A DNA stretch of 64,000 nt from Pectobacterium sp. A5351. GTDB lineage: Bacteria > Pseudomonadota > Gammaproteobacteria > Enterobacterales > Enterobacteriaceae. Under the pieces are notes generated by a model, which saw only the letters and a program-made list of their open reading frames with translations, was not told the origin of the DNA and searched no databases. The translations under genes were made by a program, and so were the position numbers. The first letter of the stretch is position 1. Each line of letters starts with the position of its first letter. Of the stretch, positions 40,001 to 45,515 are shown in pieces. The stretch covers positions 2,170,001 to 2,234,000 of the forward strand of contig NZ_CP116477.1 of NCBI RefSeq assembly GCF_028335745.1. The letters are read 5' to 3'.

Positions 40001-42337
40001 ATTGCTGACGACATCGCTATGAATCGTCCAGCTCCCGGTTGCCAGCAAGCTGCCACGGTTGTCCAGTTGCGTGGCGGTAATCTGTCCGTCGCCAGTAAGA
40101 CGGGTGTTGCCCGCATTCAGCCAGCGTTCGGCATTCAGCAGGAACTGCTGCGCCTGAATGACACCGTCGGTCTCCGCCTGCCCGGCGTTCACCGTCAGGT
40201 CCACGCCCGCCAGCAGCGTACCGGTCGCGGATTGCGTCAGGGTGCGCGTGGCGTCCAGTTGCAGCGTGTTGTCGGCCTGAAGTGTCCCCTGATTAGCCAG
40301 CGTACCGGTATGCAGCTGTAATGCCGGGGCCGTGAGCGTACCGTCATTGCTGAGGCGGTCGGTCGTGACCTGCAGGGTGTTTCCAGCCTGCATCAGGCCG
40401 CGGTTATCCAGCGCATCTCCCAGCGTCAGCGCCAGTTTTTCACCCGCGCTGAGCGTACCGCGGTTCACCAGACTGCCCCCGTGCAGCGCCAGCATCTGTT
40501 GTGCGTTGATAACGCCGTGGTTTTCTGTCGTCTGGTTGGTCAGGTCAAGTGCGTTTGCGGTTACCTCACCCTGACTGATGAAACTGTCAGCCTGTGCGCT
40601 CAGCGTCGCAGCCCGCAACGTGCCGCCGTTGGTGAGGCTGTCGGCCAGCAAAAACAGCTGATTATCCGTCAGAATGTGGCCCTGATTGTTCAGCACCGTT
40701 TGCAGTTCAAGTTTCACTTCATGACGGGCGCTGAGTAATCCGCTGTTGTCCAGGCGCTGCGCGTTAGCCGTCAACCGCTCCGCCGCGGCCAGCGTGCCAC
40801 TGTTCGTTATGTCACCGCCGCTGAACGTCAGCGCCTGCAACGCCGCAGTATCGCCCTGGTTATCCAGCACGTCCAGTGTCAGCGCCACCGTGTTACCTGC
40901 CAGCGTACCGTGGTTGACCAGACGTCCGCCGTCAACGGTGAGCACATTACCGGCAGTCAGATTGCCCTGCCAGTCACCCTGCTGCGTCACACGCACCGTG
41001 GCACGGTCTTTCGCCTGAAGCTGGGCGCTGCCTGCACCGTTAAGCGTTTTCGCCTCCAGTCGCACATCCTTAGCGCCCGCACTCCCTGCCAGCGATACGG
41101 TGTCGCCGCGCATATCGAGCAGCGATTCCGCCTTGATGGCGCTTTTCGCATCCTGCTGCAGCGATTGCCCCGCGTTGACCGTCACCTTGCCGGCGGCAAG
41201 CTGGGTAGCATTAAGCGTGACACCGTCACCGTTAAGGGATAATTGATTCGCTGACTTGACCTTGCCCTGCGCATCCACGCCCGCGCTGATAACGCTGCTT
41301 TGTGCGTTAAGCGTCCCGTCTGACCGCAGAGCGATATCCTGTCCGGCACGCAGCGTCGCCTCCTGCAACGTGATGTCCTGTCTGGCGTTCAGCGTCAGCG
41401 CATCACCCGCCTGCTGTTTGCCCTGTAGCGCCAGCGCGTCGGCGTCGGCCTGAATGTTGCCCTGCGCCACCGCATCACCGAGGCTGAGTTTACCGTTGGC
41501 CGACAGCGTGATATCACCGCTGCGCGCGCTCAAATTGCCGACGTTAACGCCCACGCCCTTATCGCTGGAAACCAGTTTGATGCGGTTGGTGTACATGCCA
41601 CCCAGCGCGCCCGTATCCAGTGCGACCTTAACGCCGCTATCCGCCGCCTGCGCCGTCACCTTGCCCGTCGCGTCAACCTGATTAGCCCCCAGCACAATCC
41701 GGGTATCGTTGGCATTCAGCCCGGCATTAATCTGCGCCGTGCGGGCAATCAGGCTAAGGTAGTCACTTTTGCTCGCATCCAGCCCCTGCCCGGTCAGCGT
41801 GATATCGCCACGCTTCACATCGATATGTTGCAGGTTTCCCTGCGCATCCAGCTGGGGTTTTCCGGTGGTCAGCGTCACCTGCGGGGTATTGATAAAACCG
41901 CAGCCATCGCAGGTAATGCCGTTCGGGTTGGCCACGATGACGCTGGCCTGTTTGCCCCCCACTTCAAGGTAGCCCGCCAGCGTACTGCGGTTGGTGGACA
42001 CCACTTCGTTGATAATGGCGTCGGCGGCTTTGCCTTTCAGGTTGGGGTTGTTCTGGATCAGTCCGCCGAGCTGGGTAGGGTTCAACTGGGCCGTGCCGTT
42101 ATTCAGGATCAGGCCGGGCTTGTCGACGTTAAAGTCCTGGTACTGGTTGTGGGAAATCCCCGCGCTGTTTGGCGTGGCAATATTGATGACCGGTACGCCA
42201 TTACCCGCCTGATCCAGCGAGGTGTTGCCCGTTGCAACTTGCACGCCCGCCGCCATGGCCGGCAGCAGCGGTTGAAACGCAATAAGGTGGATCAGCGTAT
42301 ACGCCAGCAGGCGCTGTGTGGTTTTTACTGGTTTCAT
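25082..42337 (-). CDS. cdiA: Giant CdiA/HecA filamentous haemagglutinin with C-terminal toxin
   Basis: A 5,751-residue TpsA exoprotein, likely the cell-surface stick of a contact-dependent inhibition system and/or an adhesin like Dickeya HecA. Order: extended signal peptide (to ~30, LLPAMAAG); TPS secretion domain to ~300 with NPNL, NPNGI and CDGCGF; a very long FHA-1 repeat array (~300–3,630; recurring LTNxG / LDNQG turns); an AT-rich, Tyr/Lys-rich block (~3,640–3,815) where receptor-binding domains sit in other CdiA proteins; Pro/Thr linker repeats; a second FHA array from ~4,300; a pretoxin region with VENN at 5,481–5,484; and a 267-residue tip. The tip ends in a DUF6883-like domain (KLSTYLLEKDHPVGGSKAEWF, LAKQIVFNPEKAV). 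It lies 50 bp after the TpsB gene and 21 bp before cdiI. No frameshift; intact. Confidence 0.93.
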   Translation of the reverse strand: MKPVKTTQRLLAYTLIHLIAFQPLLPAMAAGVQVATGNTSLDQAGNGVPVINIATPNSAGISHNQYQDFNVDKPGLILNNGTAQLNPTQLGGLIQNNPNLKGKAADAIINEVVSTNRSTLAGYLEVGGKQASVIVANPNGITCDGCGFINTPQVTLTTGKPQLDAQGNLQHIDVKRGDITLTGQGLDASKSDYLSLIARTAQINAGLNANDTRIVLGANQVDATGKVTAQAADSGVKVALDTGALGGMYTNRIKLVSSDKGVGVNVGNLSARSGDITLSANGKLSLGDAVAQGNIQADADALALQGKQQAGDALTLNARQDITLQEATLRAGQDIALRSDGTLNAQSSVISAGVDAQGKVKSANQLSLNGDGVTLNATQLAAGKVTVNAGQSLQQDAKSAIKAESLLDMRGDTVSLAGSAGAKDVRLEAKTLNGAGSAQLQAKDRATVRVTQQGDWQGNLTAGNVLTVDGGRLVNHGTLAGNTVALTLDVLDNQGDTAALQALTFSGGDITNSGTLAAAERLTANAQRLDNSGLLSARHEVKLELQTVLNNQGHILTDNQLFLLADSLTNGGTLRAATLSAQADSFISQGEVTANALDLTNQTTENHGVINAQQMLALHGGSLVNRGTLSAGEKLALTLGDALDNRGLMQAGNTLQVTTDRLSNDGTLTAPALQLHTGTLANQGTLQADNTLQLDATRTLTQSATGTLLAGVDLTVNAGQAETDGVIQAQQFLLNAERWLNAGNTRLTGDGQITATQLDNRGSLLATGSWTIHSDVVSNAGALQGHALTVQANTLTSSGQAQARGAVNLTVADTFINSGDWLSGETLRLQAAKTENRGSLQALTLTADGESLHNSGTMSGINNLSLFLTGSLDNAGTLQGNQLRAEAARLTNQGTLHGTDALTLAITSNLSNQGELLSEGDSSTTAKRFDNQGRLQAKNATLQVDELDNAGKIFGVSSLALTASHGLTNRQAGKLLSQGIATLTAAEVSNAGDWQAKALMLAAENLTNDGQIQGDDALSLTLPATDGKGTFVNRGTVTTGGDATLFARLMENQGTLSSLGNTVLTGTSLINDGRLVGATGLSLRGDYQGRGLLNTAGTLTLDGDTLVNNGHWESRVLSLQGKHVTNQGTVLGNTVALSAENLVNHGDITGVDTLTLSLGDSLNNTGALRSDSLSVAVTAGDVKQSGTLEGKSVTLDAASLVNQGKMLGVDALTLAIAGNITNRGNFLTQGNSTVIAQSMDNSGLMQAGNLTLEADEVTNAGQLLGIQALSVTAQHGLTNQQTGKLMTQGAAVLHAAQAENHGEWLADNLTLRATGFTNTGRIQTEGDMDIALAPARAARQRSFLPMALSLAEDVQRISASPSLHEVGRLDNRGTLVSGGDTQLRATQLANQGSLASNGAATLIGETVENAGNIAAVTSLSLAGNYQGSGTLQTDGLLDWSGTTLTNRGRWQGNAIQLQGHALENQGTLLGQRTDITANTLFNGGEMAGVDALQLTVADSLTNQGQLYGATLGLSATDLFNQGEISGEALHLTLQETVRNSGLMSGKQRVVLEADQVDQSGSLESRQLQVQANALDNQGTMLGVDALTLAIHATARNSGNWLSQGDSTLTANQFENRGQWQANTLTLTADEVENAGQLLGLSALTLTAKNKLTNAQTGKLLTQGTAVLNAGEASNEGEWQADSLTLDAQQLTNAGHIQGDKSLKVTLANGELHNQGTLWSKLATIAARTLTNDGILTGAAGLQLTLDESLTNQGTLSSYQLIAQADRLDNRGKINGLDQLGLTVNESIVNTGTLYGTAVTLNASDLTNSGAITGVDSLNLNLNGTLNNTRDISSTALTLKANDVVNAGTLTGVNELTLELGHHLDNQGALNSQALTIGANEVTNGGLLNGTRSLQLTLNDSLTNTGDITSKNINVSAADVLNHGQMLGSDDLQLDLRNKLDNRGIISGNTTLGIVANRIDQQGTLEARELHVEAGTLENRGKMLGVDALTLAIAGTARNQGHWLSQGSSTLTAGEVDNDGQWQAGDITLQATDLTNNGRIFGLNALSLTTAKGLTNQQNGKLLSQGIAVLRAATVANDGDAQADRLTFDAQQLTNRGRIQGDNGLTVTLARTNPASLLMNQGTLLSGGDTQLSASLLDNQGTVSGVGKLTFDGAAINNTGNIIADGALLLDGDYQGAGLLHSADTLTLRGNQMRNSGRWESRALALNGGAFDNTGTVIGERGITLELRDGLTVGATGQLLTNGVLSAQAGDVTNDGVWQGNTLTLTADAVENAGQLLGLSALTLTANNKLTNAQTGKLLTQGTAVLNAGDASNEGEWRADSLTLEAQQLTNAGHIQGDTSLKVTLANGELHNQGTLWSKLATIAARTLTNDGTITGLNGFQLTLDESLTNQGTLNSYQLTAQADRLDNRGKINGLDQLGLTVNESIVNTGALYGTAVTLNASDLTNNGTITGVDSLNLNLNETLNNTRDISSTALIIKANDAVNRGTLMGVNGLTLELGHHLDNQGALNSQALTIGANEVTNGGLLNGTRSLQLTLNDSLTNTGDLTSQRIDITAADVLNHGQILGADDLQLDLRNKLDNRGLISGSSTLGVVANRIEQQGTLEARKLKVDAGTLENRGKMLGVDVLTLAITGTARNQGHWLSQGSSTLTADQVDNDGQWQAGDITLQAADLTNRGQIFGLNALSLSAANGLTNQQNGKLLSQGIAVLRAATVANDGDAQADRLTFDAQQLTNRGRIQGDNGLTVTLARANPASRLTNQGTLLSGGDTQLSASQFDNQGTVSGVGKVTLDSSAINNAGNVIADGALSLDGDYQGAGLLHTADTLTLRGNQLRNSGRWESRALTLNGGAFDNTGTVIGERGITLELRDGLTVGSTGQLLTNGVLSAQAGDVTNDGLWQGNTLALSANNLTNGGSLLGQDGLRLDLLGTYQGRETSRLLSDGDAVITTDRLMQTGEIAAGTLNLTTRALDNGGRVLGSDNLTVSNRDELINRAGAELLTNGSGKLDSGTLSNAGTLQAGDLQLRTREIDNQGRIQGTDALRLLDVLRYVGNKSSQLLSNGAATLHAKQAENAGLWQAGTLTLNGDTFSNSGTVAGLNSLSLNGDVLNNQGELFSQGSVTVVGQTLENGGTLTGVGGFTLDLTERVDNLAAGRLLSGGTGELTTGVLRNQGLWQSGDLRLTARDLEQQGNLLGVQRGTLQLTGAYQGAQGSQLVSGGELNLTAHDITNRGQVQGSTLTLDADALTNHGTLRGDRALNATVSNQFANASQSRLSSDATLSVQAAALDNQGDIKAANTTLTGSTLTNGGTVQGTAALQLDGTDKIVNQQTGQLLSDGTTTLNAAAVENLGWLQGRGLAVNTAQFTQQGSLMVQDKLTLKIPQWVNNGLVQAGELEIIADELDNHGTLLGLTQLALQTQRLINRQGAKLYSAQDLRLTTNELQQDGQLVALGNLSAELTGPLTFTQSMAAGQQLTLNVAGDLDQRGTLQGQSVQLTSTGTLTNQGRILAGGGDSRVSAKDIVQAEAGSVQAGGNLTLVSDNTLNNQGLIGTTGDLLVQAGGLLHNSSMLYAGGNMRLLSDSLTNVFGTILAGNNLLIQRDDQGNASTSLLNSSGTIETQSGDITINTGTLTNQREGLVVTESESTAESVPDWVGKTTVNIPIEWFKEGEYGILEDGIGLDNGGLPEYWWIYAAYEKSEFIKVALETSSTKVIAGGKVGIINSGGSFYSYSDFLLNNASQITAIKDIILKGRDFENREYQEGYVKKYLTYKYLGGANFFANNDKDAIYKFNDSRYGRREEREKRFGNDLPYSLYETSPTYEKTVGESYNALIQAGGTITADFKQDISNTTLQPGSGGFMPAATKPVLDAITTLSPLQKQTTRQLASQDSSFNAGTVDVTKAGSGQAALAGNAAGVTATGKTVTLTPQSGTALQAGAQAENITATIATPTTTGPLTLNTGDAVVLSPSTSDHVNNPDTVTLTQQAGTALQTGLQAENITSVITAPTTSGPLTLNTGDAVVLAPSTSGHVNNPDVVALSSTTQRPDAGNNLTPVNVNNAAAGITIAGTVGTPAVLTTPGMAAIDAPKPAVSTGTQSGGSTPAAPQPLSATDLLSAIGNGLQTLSPQPLTDYPLPTGNNGLLVVDPNADSRYLIRTNPKLEQLGQVDNALFSDLQTLLGQQPSTVVPVETRSQWTQADRVLGSSYLLDKLGLDAEHDYRFLGDAEFDTRYISQAVLKQSGQRHLNGTGSDLEQMQKLLDNAASAQKGMNLQLGVSLTPEQVANLSQSMVWWENIEVNGQTVLAPKLYLAQADKSNLQGSAIVANKVELNAGGSVTNSGTLKAVEVLAIASGDRIDNLEGGLINSDGGLNLVALNNITNSGSRIEGNTLQLASINGDIINRTESRNFQTAQPTSSRSGTGSLTFTELGNTAEIVAGNSLTLSAGKDIRNVAATLNAGQDMALNANGNVAMEALTLTNNRVDIGWGSSNTALNTSVVGSTVSAGGALKAVAGQDIQIDASALSGGTALTLAAGNDIRLTAQDTLKETLYQGGSTVQRRTQEVANSQLLSGGDLNLVAGRDVLSEAASLNAKGNATLAAGRDLNLLSQEEETYSGNWWNRHADWQQNITQQSTELTTGKGLNLQAGRDINLQAAQGVASGAVTAQAGNNINLLSATETQHTFFEETTVKKKAFSKTVTHTLRETLQTDEKGSLLSGDSVTMAANQDINLQGSSVVGDKQVTLLANNDINTAASVENYQNYEEHSKKKSGLFSGGGIGFTIGSTSTSQKLRDQAATQSQSISTLGSTTDSVTVKAGNDVTISGTDMVAGKDILLQGSNVTIDPGYDTRKQQQEFEQKSAGLTVALSGVVGSALNSAVQSIQAAKSESDGRLALLQGMKAGLAGYQAYQGSQSELNNKGEASFVGVSISLGAQNSRSSQTSEQKQSFGSTLNAAGDIGIESRTGDITVAGSQLKAGGDVLMNAARDIHLLSARNSENISGKNSSSGGNIGISLGLSNGSAGLSIFANVNAAKGRETGTGNSWSETTVDAGNHVTLKSERDTRLIGAQVNGERIDVDAGRNLLLQSQQDSERYDSKQTSVAAGGSFTWGSMSGSGYLSASKDKIHSNYDSVQQQTGLFAGKDGFGIKTGEHTQLDAAVIGSTASAEKNRLETGTLGWSGLNNKAEFKVEHSGIGLSASPSMSGSMLSTLAMTVPSALMSLGSRGNASSTTYAAVSDGTLLLRDTAKQVQDITTLSRDVEHANNALSPIFNKEKEQKRLKQAQLIGEIGAQVMDIVRTEGELKAQKAAEAKGDAKVKRPQDGDSVAMWEDYKKALTESPTYKAEMQKYGTGSDFQRAAQAATAAIQALAGGDIQKAIASGASPYLAQLVKDVTLPKDESKITASDIAANAMAHAVVGAVVAQLSGQDAAAGAIGASSGELAARAIMAEQYPGKTANDLTEEEKQSVSALSTLASGLISGLASNSTASAASGAQSGRNAVENNFLSTEENRQRLSEMSSCGSDSACKDGVTEKFKKISDEQIKSVENCSSVDVCVAKAKEMAELQAGYSQRIEELGEKLRANGSLDGEDLQEWAYLHVVTPALEAGRLQAIHNAQAAGGSDEASQLAINTIAQAGATSAAGIVGGAGKSSKDTGNGVVKSVIKNPPETQISVDKKLSTYLLEKDHPVGGSKAEWFDSALGFNKKNSGELAKQIVFNPEKAVKTTETQFGTKYDQVIPITGTNGRTINVKFGWIKNDDGVVRLVTAIPAKK
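30306..30645 (-). repeat. 56-codon tandem repeat in the CdiA linker
   Basis: Two units at a 168-bp offset share CGCCGGTGTTCAGCGTCAGC and encode GPLTLNTGDAVVL-P-STS-HVNNPD plus a TALQ-G-QAENIT stretch. They form a Thr/Pro/Asn-rich linker between the AT-rich block and the second FHA array. Confidence 0.75.
33642..37469 (-). repeat. Two tandem 1,914-bp units inside cdiA
   Basis: About 638 codons are repeated head to tail (CdiA residues ~1,624–2,261 and ~2,262–2,899). Matches hold at a constant 1,914-bp offset, for example at ACTGCAGGCTACGTGTACCG (34,741 and 36,655) and CCGTCGTTTGTGACATC (starting near 33,658 and 35,572). The units differ at scattered bases, so the duplication is not brand-new. 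Unequal recombination would shorten or lengthen the filament. Confidence 0.85.
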
Positions 42338-42387
42338 CCCTGATCCCCGGTCTTAATGATTAACAACGAAACATTAAAAATGAATAA

Positions 42388-44061
42388 TTAAAACGACAGC
42401 CCAACGCGGTAATACACCACGGCGCTATCCGGTTTTAGCCAGTCGGGGTGTGCCAACGGCCAGCCAACCGTGATTTGTTGTGATAGATATTGATTCGCGA
42501 CGCCAGCCCCTACCGCCGCGCCCCACAGCGTACCTGCCGATTCGCTTTCAGCTTTCTGTGAGAAAAGATGCCCGCCGTCTACCGCCGCCGTCAGGGTGAC
42601 GCTGCCCAGCAGCGGCAACTGTGTTGCCCGCCAGTTGAGTTCGTTGCGCCAGTAACCACCGCGATTGCCTGAGAGATACTGCTCTTTGAAACCACGCACG
42701 GAGGTCTCCCCGCCCAGCGTGACCTGTTCGCTGCCATACAGGCGCTGCGGTGAATACTGACCGTAGAGGTTGGTGAGGTAATGGAGGTTGTCGGCGATCG
42801 GGTAGTAATAACTGGCTGCCAGCGTCACTTTGTTGAACTCAGCGCGCAGCGCATCGTCAAATTTACCGTCATCCGTTTCCGCGCCAAACCAGCGCGTTCC
42901 CCGACTGTACGCCGGATTCAGCGTCGCCAGCCCGCCCCACAGCTTCTGGCTATGGTTGATGCCAAGAATCGCACTGCTGAGTTTACGGCTGCTGGTTTCC
43001 AGCAGCACATCGCTCAGGTAGTTCTTTCCGATGCGGTGCGACATGCCCGCCGAGAGGCTGGTTTTCATGTCGCCATTACGGAACACCACACGTGACAGCG
43101 TGGCGCGGTGCGTCTGGCTATCGCCGGTTGAATGCCAGAGAAAGCCCCGGTTGATGAAATCGTTGCGATAGCGGCTATTAGAATAGTCATAGCTCAGCGT
43201 CCAGTAGCCGTAAGGCAGCGACACGCCCGTCTGCAGGCTTTCGGCATTGCGGCTATCGCGAAATTCGCTGCTATGCCCGCCGTTGATAAACCACTGATCG
43301 GCCAGTCCCAGTACGTTATCCGCCCACAGGCCGCCATTTAGCTGCCGCTCCCCGGTACTTTTCTGCCCGCTATTATCAAAACTGATGTTTGCTGTCAGCG
43401 GGATTTGCTTTTTACTGGTCAGGTTGACAATAGAATAGCCGGGCTGGTTGCCGGGCTGAATTTCGATGCTCACCTGCTGCGTCGGCATGCGGTTGAGCTG
43501 TTCCATGCCCTGCTCGATATCCCGGAGATTAAGGATTTCGCCTTCCAGCCCAGGGAAAACCTGCTTTAATGCCCACGTTGATTGATTATTAATGTTAATA
43601 GATTCGAGGCGACCTTCCAGAATATCGATCTGCAATATGCCGCTGGAAAGATCTTGCTCAGTAATAAAGGCTCGACTGGTAATATAGCCCCGTTCGATAT
43701 ACCAATTACTGACATCATGAATCAACTGATTTATATTATTAACATTAATACAACGGTTAATATAATCTTTATTTAACCTATTTTTATCTCTTTCACGCAG
43801 CAGCGAACTCTTGTGATAATTAATTTCCTTGATAGGAAAGCAGTGCCCCACATCACTTCCGCCAGTTGAATTTATCGTCATTTGTGACTGATTTAATTGT
43901 AATAAGGAATCACGCTGCTGCCGAGATTGATCAATGACTTCGGCCTGTCGCTGCTGGATATCATTTCTGTCTGTCGGATTAAGTGGCGCGGAGAATGCCG
44001 AAAATGCTGTACAAGAAAATAATGCAGGCGAGATAAGGATCAGCCTGAAAAAACCACGCAT
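42388..44061 (-). CDS. hecB: TpsB/CdiB outer-membrane transporter (ShlB/FhaC/HecB family)
   Basis: A 557-residue Omp85-superfamily transporter that secretes and presents the adjacent TpsA protein. It has a signal peptide (MRGFFRLILISPALFSCTAFSAFSA) and a helix/linker rich in Gln and Arg (IQQRQAEVIDQSRQQRD). POTRA-type sequence follows (HCFPIKEINY, GYITSRAFITEQDLSSG). A 16-strand barrel ends in YYRVGLSF. The lid-loop signature appears as VRGFKEQYLSGNRG. Its N-terminal third is AT-richer than the barrel. It precedes cdiA by 50 bp, giving the cdiB–cdiA–cdiI order. Without functional data the names cdiB and hecB are equally defensible. Confidence 0.9.
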   Translation of the reverse strand: MRGFFRLILISPALFSCTAFSAFSAPLNPTDRNDIQQRQAEVIDQSRQQRDSLLQLNQSQMTINSTGGSDVGHCFPIKEINYHKSSLLRERDKNRLNKDYINRCINVNNINQLIHDVSNWYIERGYITSRAFITEQDLSSGILQIDILEGRLESININNQSTWALKQVFPGLEGEILNLRDIEQGMEQLNRMPTQQVSIEIQPGNQPGYSIVNLTSKKQIPLTANISFDNSGQKSTGERQLNGGLWADNVLGLADQWFINGGHSSEFRDSRNAESLQTGVSLPYGYWTLSYDYSNSRYRNDFINRGFLWHSTGDSQTHRATLSRVVFRNGDMKTSLSAGMSHRIGKNYLSDVLLETSSRKLSSAILGINHSQKLWGGLATLNPAYSRGTRWFGAETDDGKFDDALRAEFNKVTLAASYYYPIADNLHYLTNLYGQYSPQRLYGSEQVTLGGETSVRGFKEQYLSGNRGGYWRNELNWRATQLPLLGSVTLTAAVDGGHLFSQKAESESAGTLWGAAVGAGVANQYLSQQITVGWPLAHPDWLKPDSAVVYYRVGLSF

Positions 44062-44392
44062 GGTTTCATCCCTAAGATAATAATTTTTTCGGCATAGTAG
44101 AACCGTTAATTACCAAGCTCAATATGTCAGGTAATATATAATTTTATGAAAACTGGTTTGCGTTAAGTCACGATAAAATATTTCCTTAACCAATAATTTC
44201 AGGGTTGTTACACCTCGTCATACAATGCTGCATCTTTCATGACATCTTCTTGTCGATTATCCTTCAAGAGACATCACCCCATAGCGCCGTTGATGCATCA
44301 TATTGTATAGTAGCGCCTCATCGTTGCAGGCCATTGCGGCATTATGCATGTTTGTCTCACCACGTTGTGCAGCACTTCTCTCTGGGGGAACA
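44062..44392. other. Divergent regulatory gap between hecB and the GntR gene
   Basis: 331 bp, AT-rich on the hecB side, holding no gene. It should contain both promoters. I see no clear hrp box, CRP site or hairpin. An in-frame ATG at 44,303 for the regulator lacks a ribosome site. Confidence 0.5.
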
Positions 44393-45058
44393 GTGAATTA
44401 TCCAATTGGGCAGATCAATCACAGCTATCTGGGCTCCAGCGTGTATACCATACTGCGTGAAGCGCTCATTACCGGTCAACTCAAACCAGACGATCGCCTG
44501 AGAATACGGGAGCTTGCCGCACAGGTGGGCACCAGCGTAACGCCAGTGCGAGATGCGATCCTGCAACTGGCGAAAGAGCAGGCGCTGGTGCTCAAAACGC
44601 CGCGCGATATCCGCGTCCCCCAATTAACCGAAGCCCAGTTTATCGAGATCCGCACATTACGGCTGGCGCTGGAAGGCACGGGAGCCGAACAGGCGGCCGC
44701 ACACATTACGCCGAAGATGCTGGAGCAGATTGAAGAGAATATTCGCCAGAATCGTCTGGCGATTGACGAGAAAAATCTACGCGAAGCCCTGCGGTTAAAT
44801 AGCGAATTTCACCTGTTTCTGGCACAGGCGGCGCGTATGCCGCTGTTAACACAGTTTATCGGCAGCTTGTGGATGCGCACCGGCCCGTTGATTGCACAGG
44901 CCTATGCGCATTTTTCCGTGCAGATGGCGATCGAACATCATGAAGACGTCCTCGCCGCGCTACAGCAACGCGATGCCAGCGCCGCTCGGCGGGCCATCCA
45001 AACCGACATTCTGGATGGCAGCGAAACGATGCTGGACTTTATTGCTATAGATCACTAA
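44393..45058 (+). CDS. GntR-family regulator, FadR/FCD subgroup
   Basis: A 221-residue repressor-type regulator. An N-terminal winged helix (VYTILREALITGQLKPDDRLRI, then ELAAQVGTSVTPVRDAILQLA) precedes an all-helical FCD ligand domain. The FCD domain has the usual acid and His positions (LRLALEGTGAEQAA, LNSEFHLFLAQAA, IEHHEDVLAAL). The FCD subgroup usually senses a sugar acid or other carboxylate. I chose the GTG at 44,393 because CTGGGGGA stands just upstream and the protein then begins close to the helix-turn-helix; an ATG 30 codons upstream gives an unlikely hydrophobic extension. It is divergent from hecB and convergent with dspF (10 bp), so a role in haemagglutinin control is possible but only inferred. 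Confidence 0.8.
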   Translation: MNYPIGQINHSYLGSSVYTILREALITGQLKPDDRLRIRELAAQVGTSVTPVRDAILQLAKEQALVLKTPRDIRVPQLTEAQFIEIRTLRLALEGTGAEQAAAHITPKMLEQIEENIRQNRLAIDEKNLREALRLNSEFHLFLAQAARMPLLTQFIGSLWMRTGPLIAQAYAHFSVQMAIEHHEDVLAALQQRDASAARRAIQTDILDGSETMLDFIAIDH

Positions 45059-45068
45059 TTCAACCGCG

Positions 45069-45491
45069 TTAAGCCGCCATAAGACGAGGTAATAAACCGC
45101 GAATCAGCAGTCGGGTTTCTTTTGCCTGACTGATAAACGCGGGTAGCAGCGCGGTAAAACCGGATTCGTCCAGCGATTCTGCGCTATGCTGCGTGCACAA
45201 CCGCAGCGTCGAGTTCTCATCCAGCGCCAGCCAGCAGCCTTTCATCGCCGCCATTTCGAAATTAAGCATCAGCATGAGTTGATAAACCGCCGTGCTGACC
45301 TCCCCCTGAAATCGCATCACATCGCTGTGCAATAGCAGTACGCTGCTGCTGGCGGGGACTTCCAACACCACCGCCTCCTGCCCGTCAGATTCGCGTAGCG
45401 CACAGATGCCGTCCTGCAAACTCAGTGGAGTACGGCTTAGCGAACCGTAATGGCGTAATAGACGCGTAATATGCTGTTGTGTGGGTGTCAT
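45069..45491 (-). CDS. dspF: Type III chaperone for DspE
   Basis: A 140-residue small acidic CesT-type chaperone (MTPTQQHITRLLRHYGSLSRTPLSLQDGICAL..., LLHSDVMRFQGEVSTAVYQLMLMLNFEMAAMKGCWLALDEN). The length and the beta-strand/helix order fit class IA chaperones that hold a single effector in the cytoplasm. It lies 24 bp downstream of dspE on the same strand, the conserved effector–chaperone order of the dsp operon, and is expressed from the hrp box upstream of dspE. The C-terminal helix ends in LIRGLLPRLMAA. Confidence 0.92.
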   Translation of the reverse strand: MTPTQQHITRLLRHYGSLSRTPLSLQDGICALRESDGQEAVVLEVPASSSVLLLHSDVMRFQGEVSTAVYQLMLMLNFEMAAMKGCWLALDENSTLRLCTQHSAESLDESGFTALLPAFISQAKETRLLIRGLLPRLMAA

Positions 45492-45515
45492 GCTGTTCTC
45501 CTTTACACTTTACCA

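Noticed and set aside
25604..42343. Many plus-strand open frames of 60–280 codons opposite cdiA
   Set aside because: They are antisense shadows of a GC-rich repetitive gene: low-complexity Arg/Pro/Ser/Val translations, no ribosome sites, no recognisable families.
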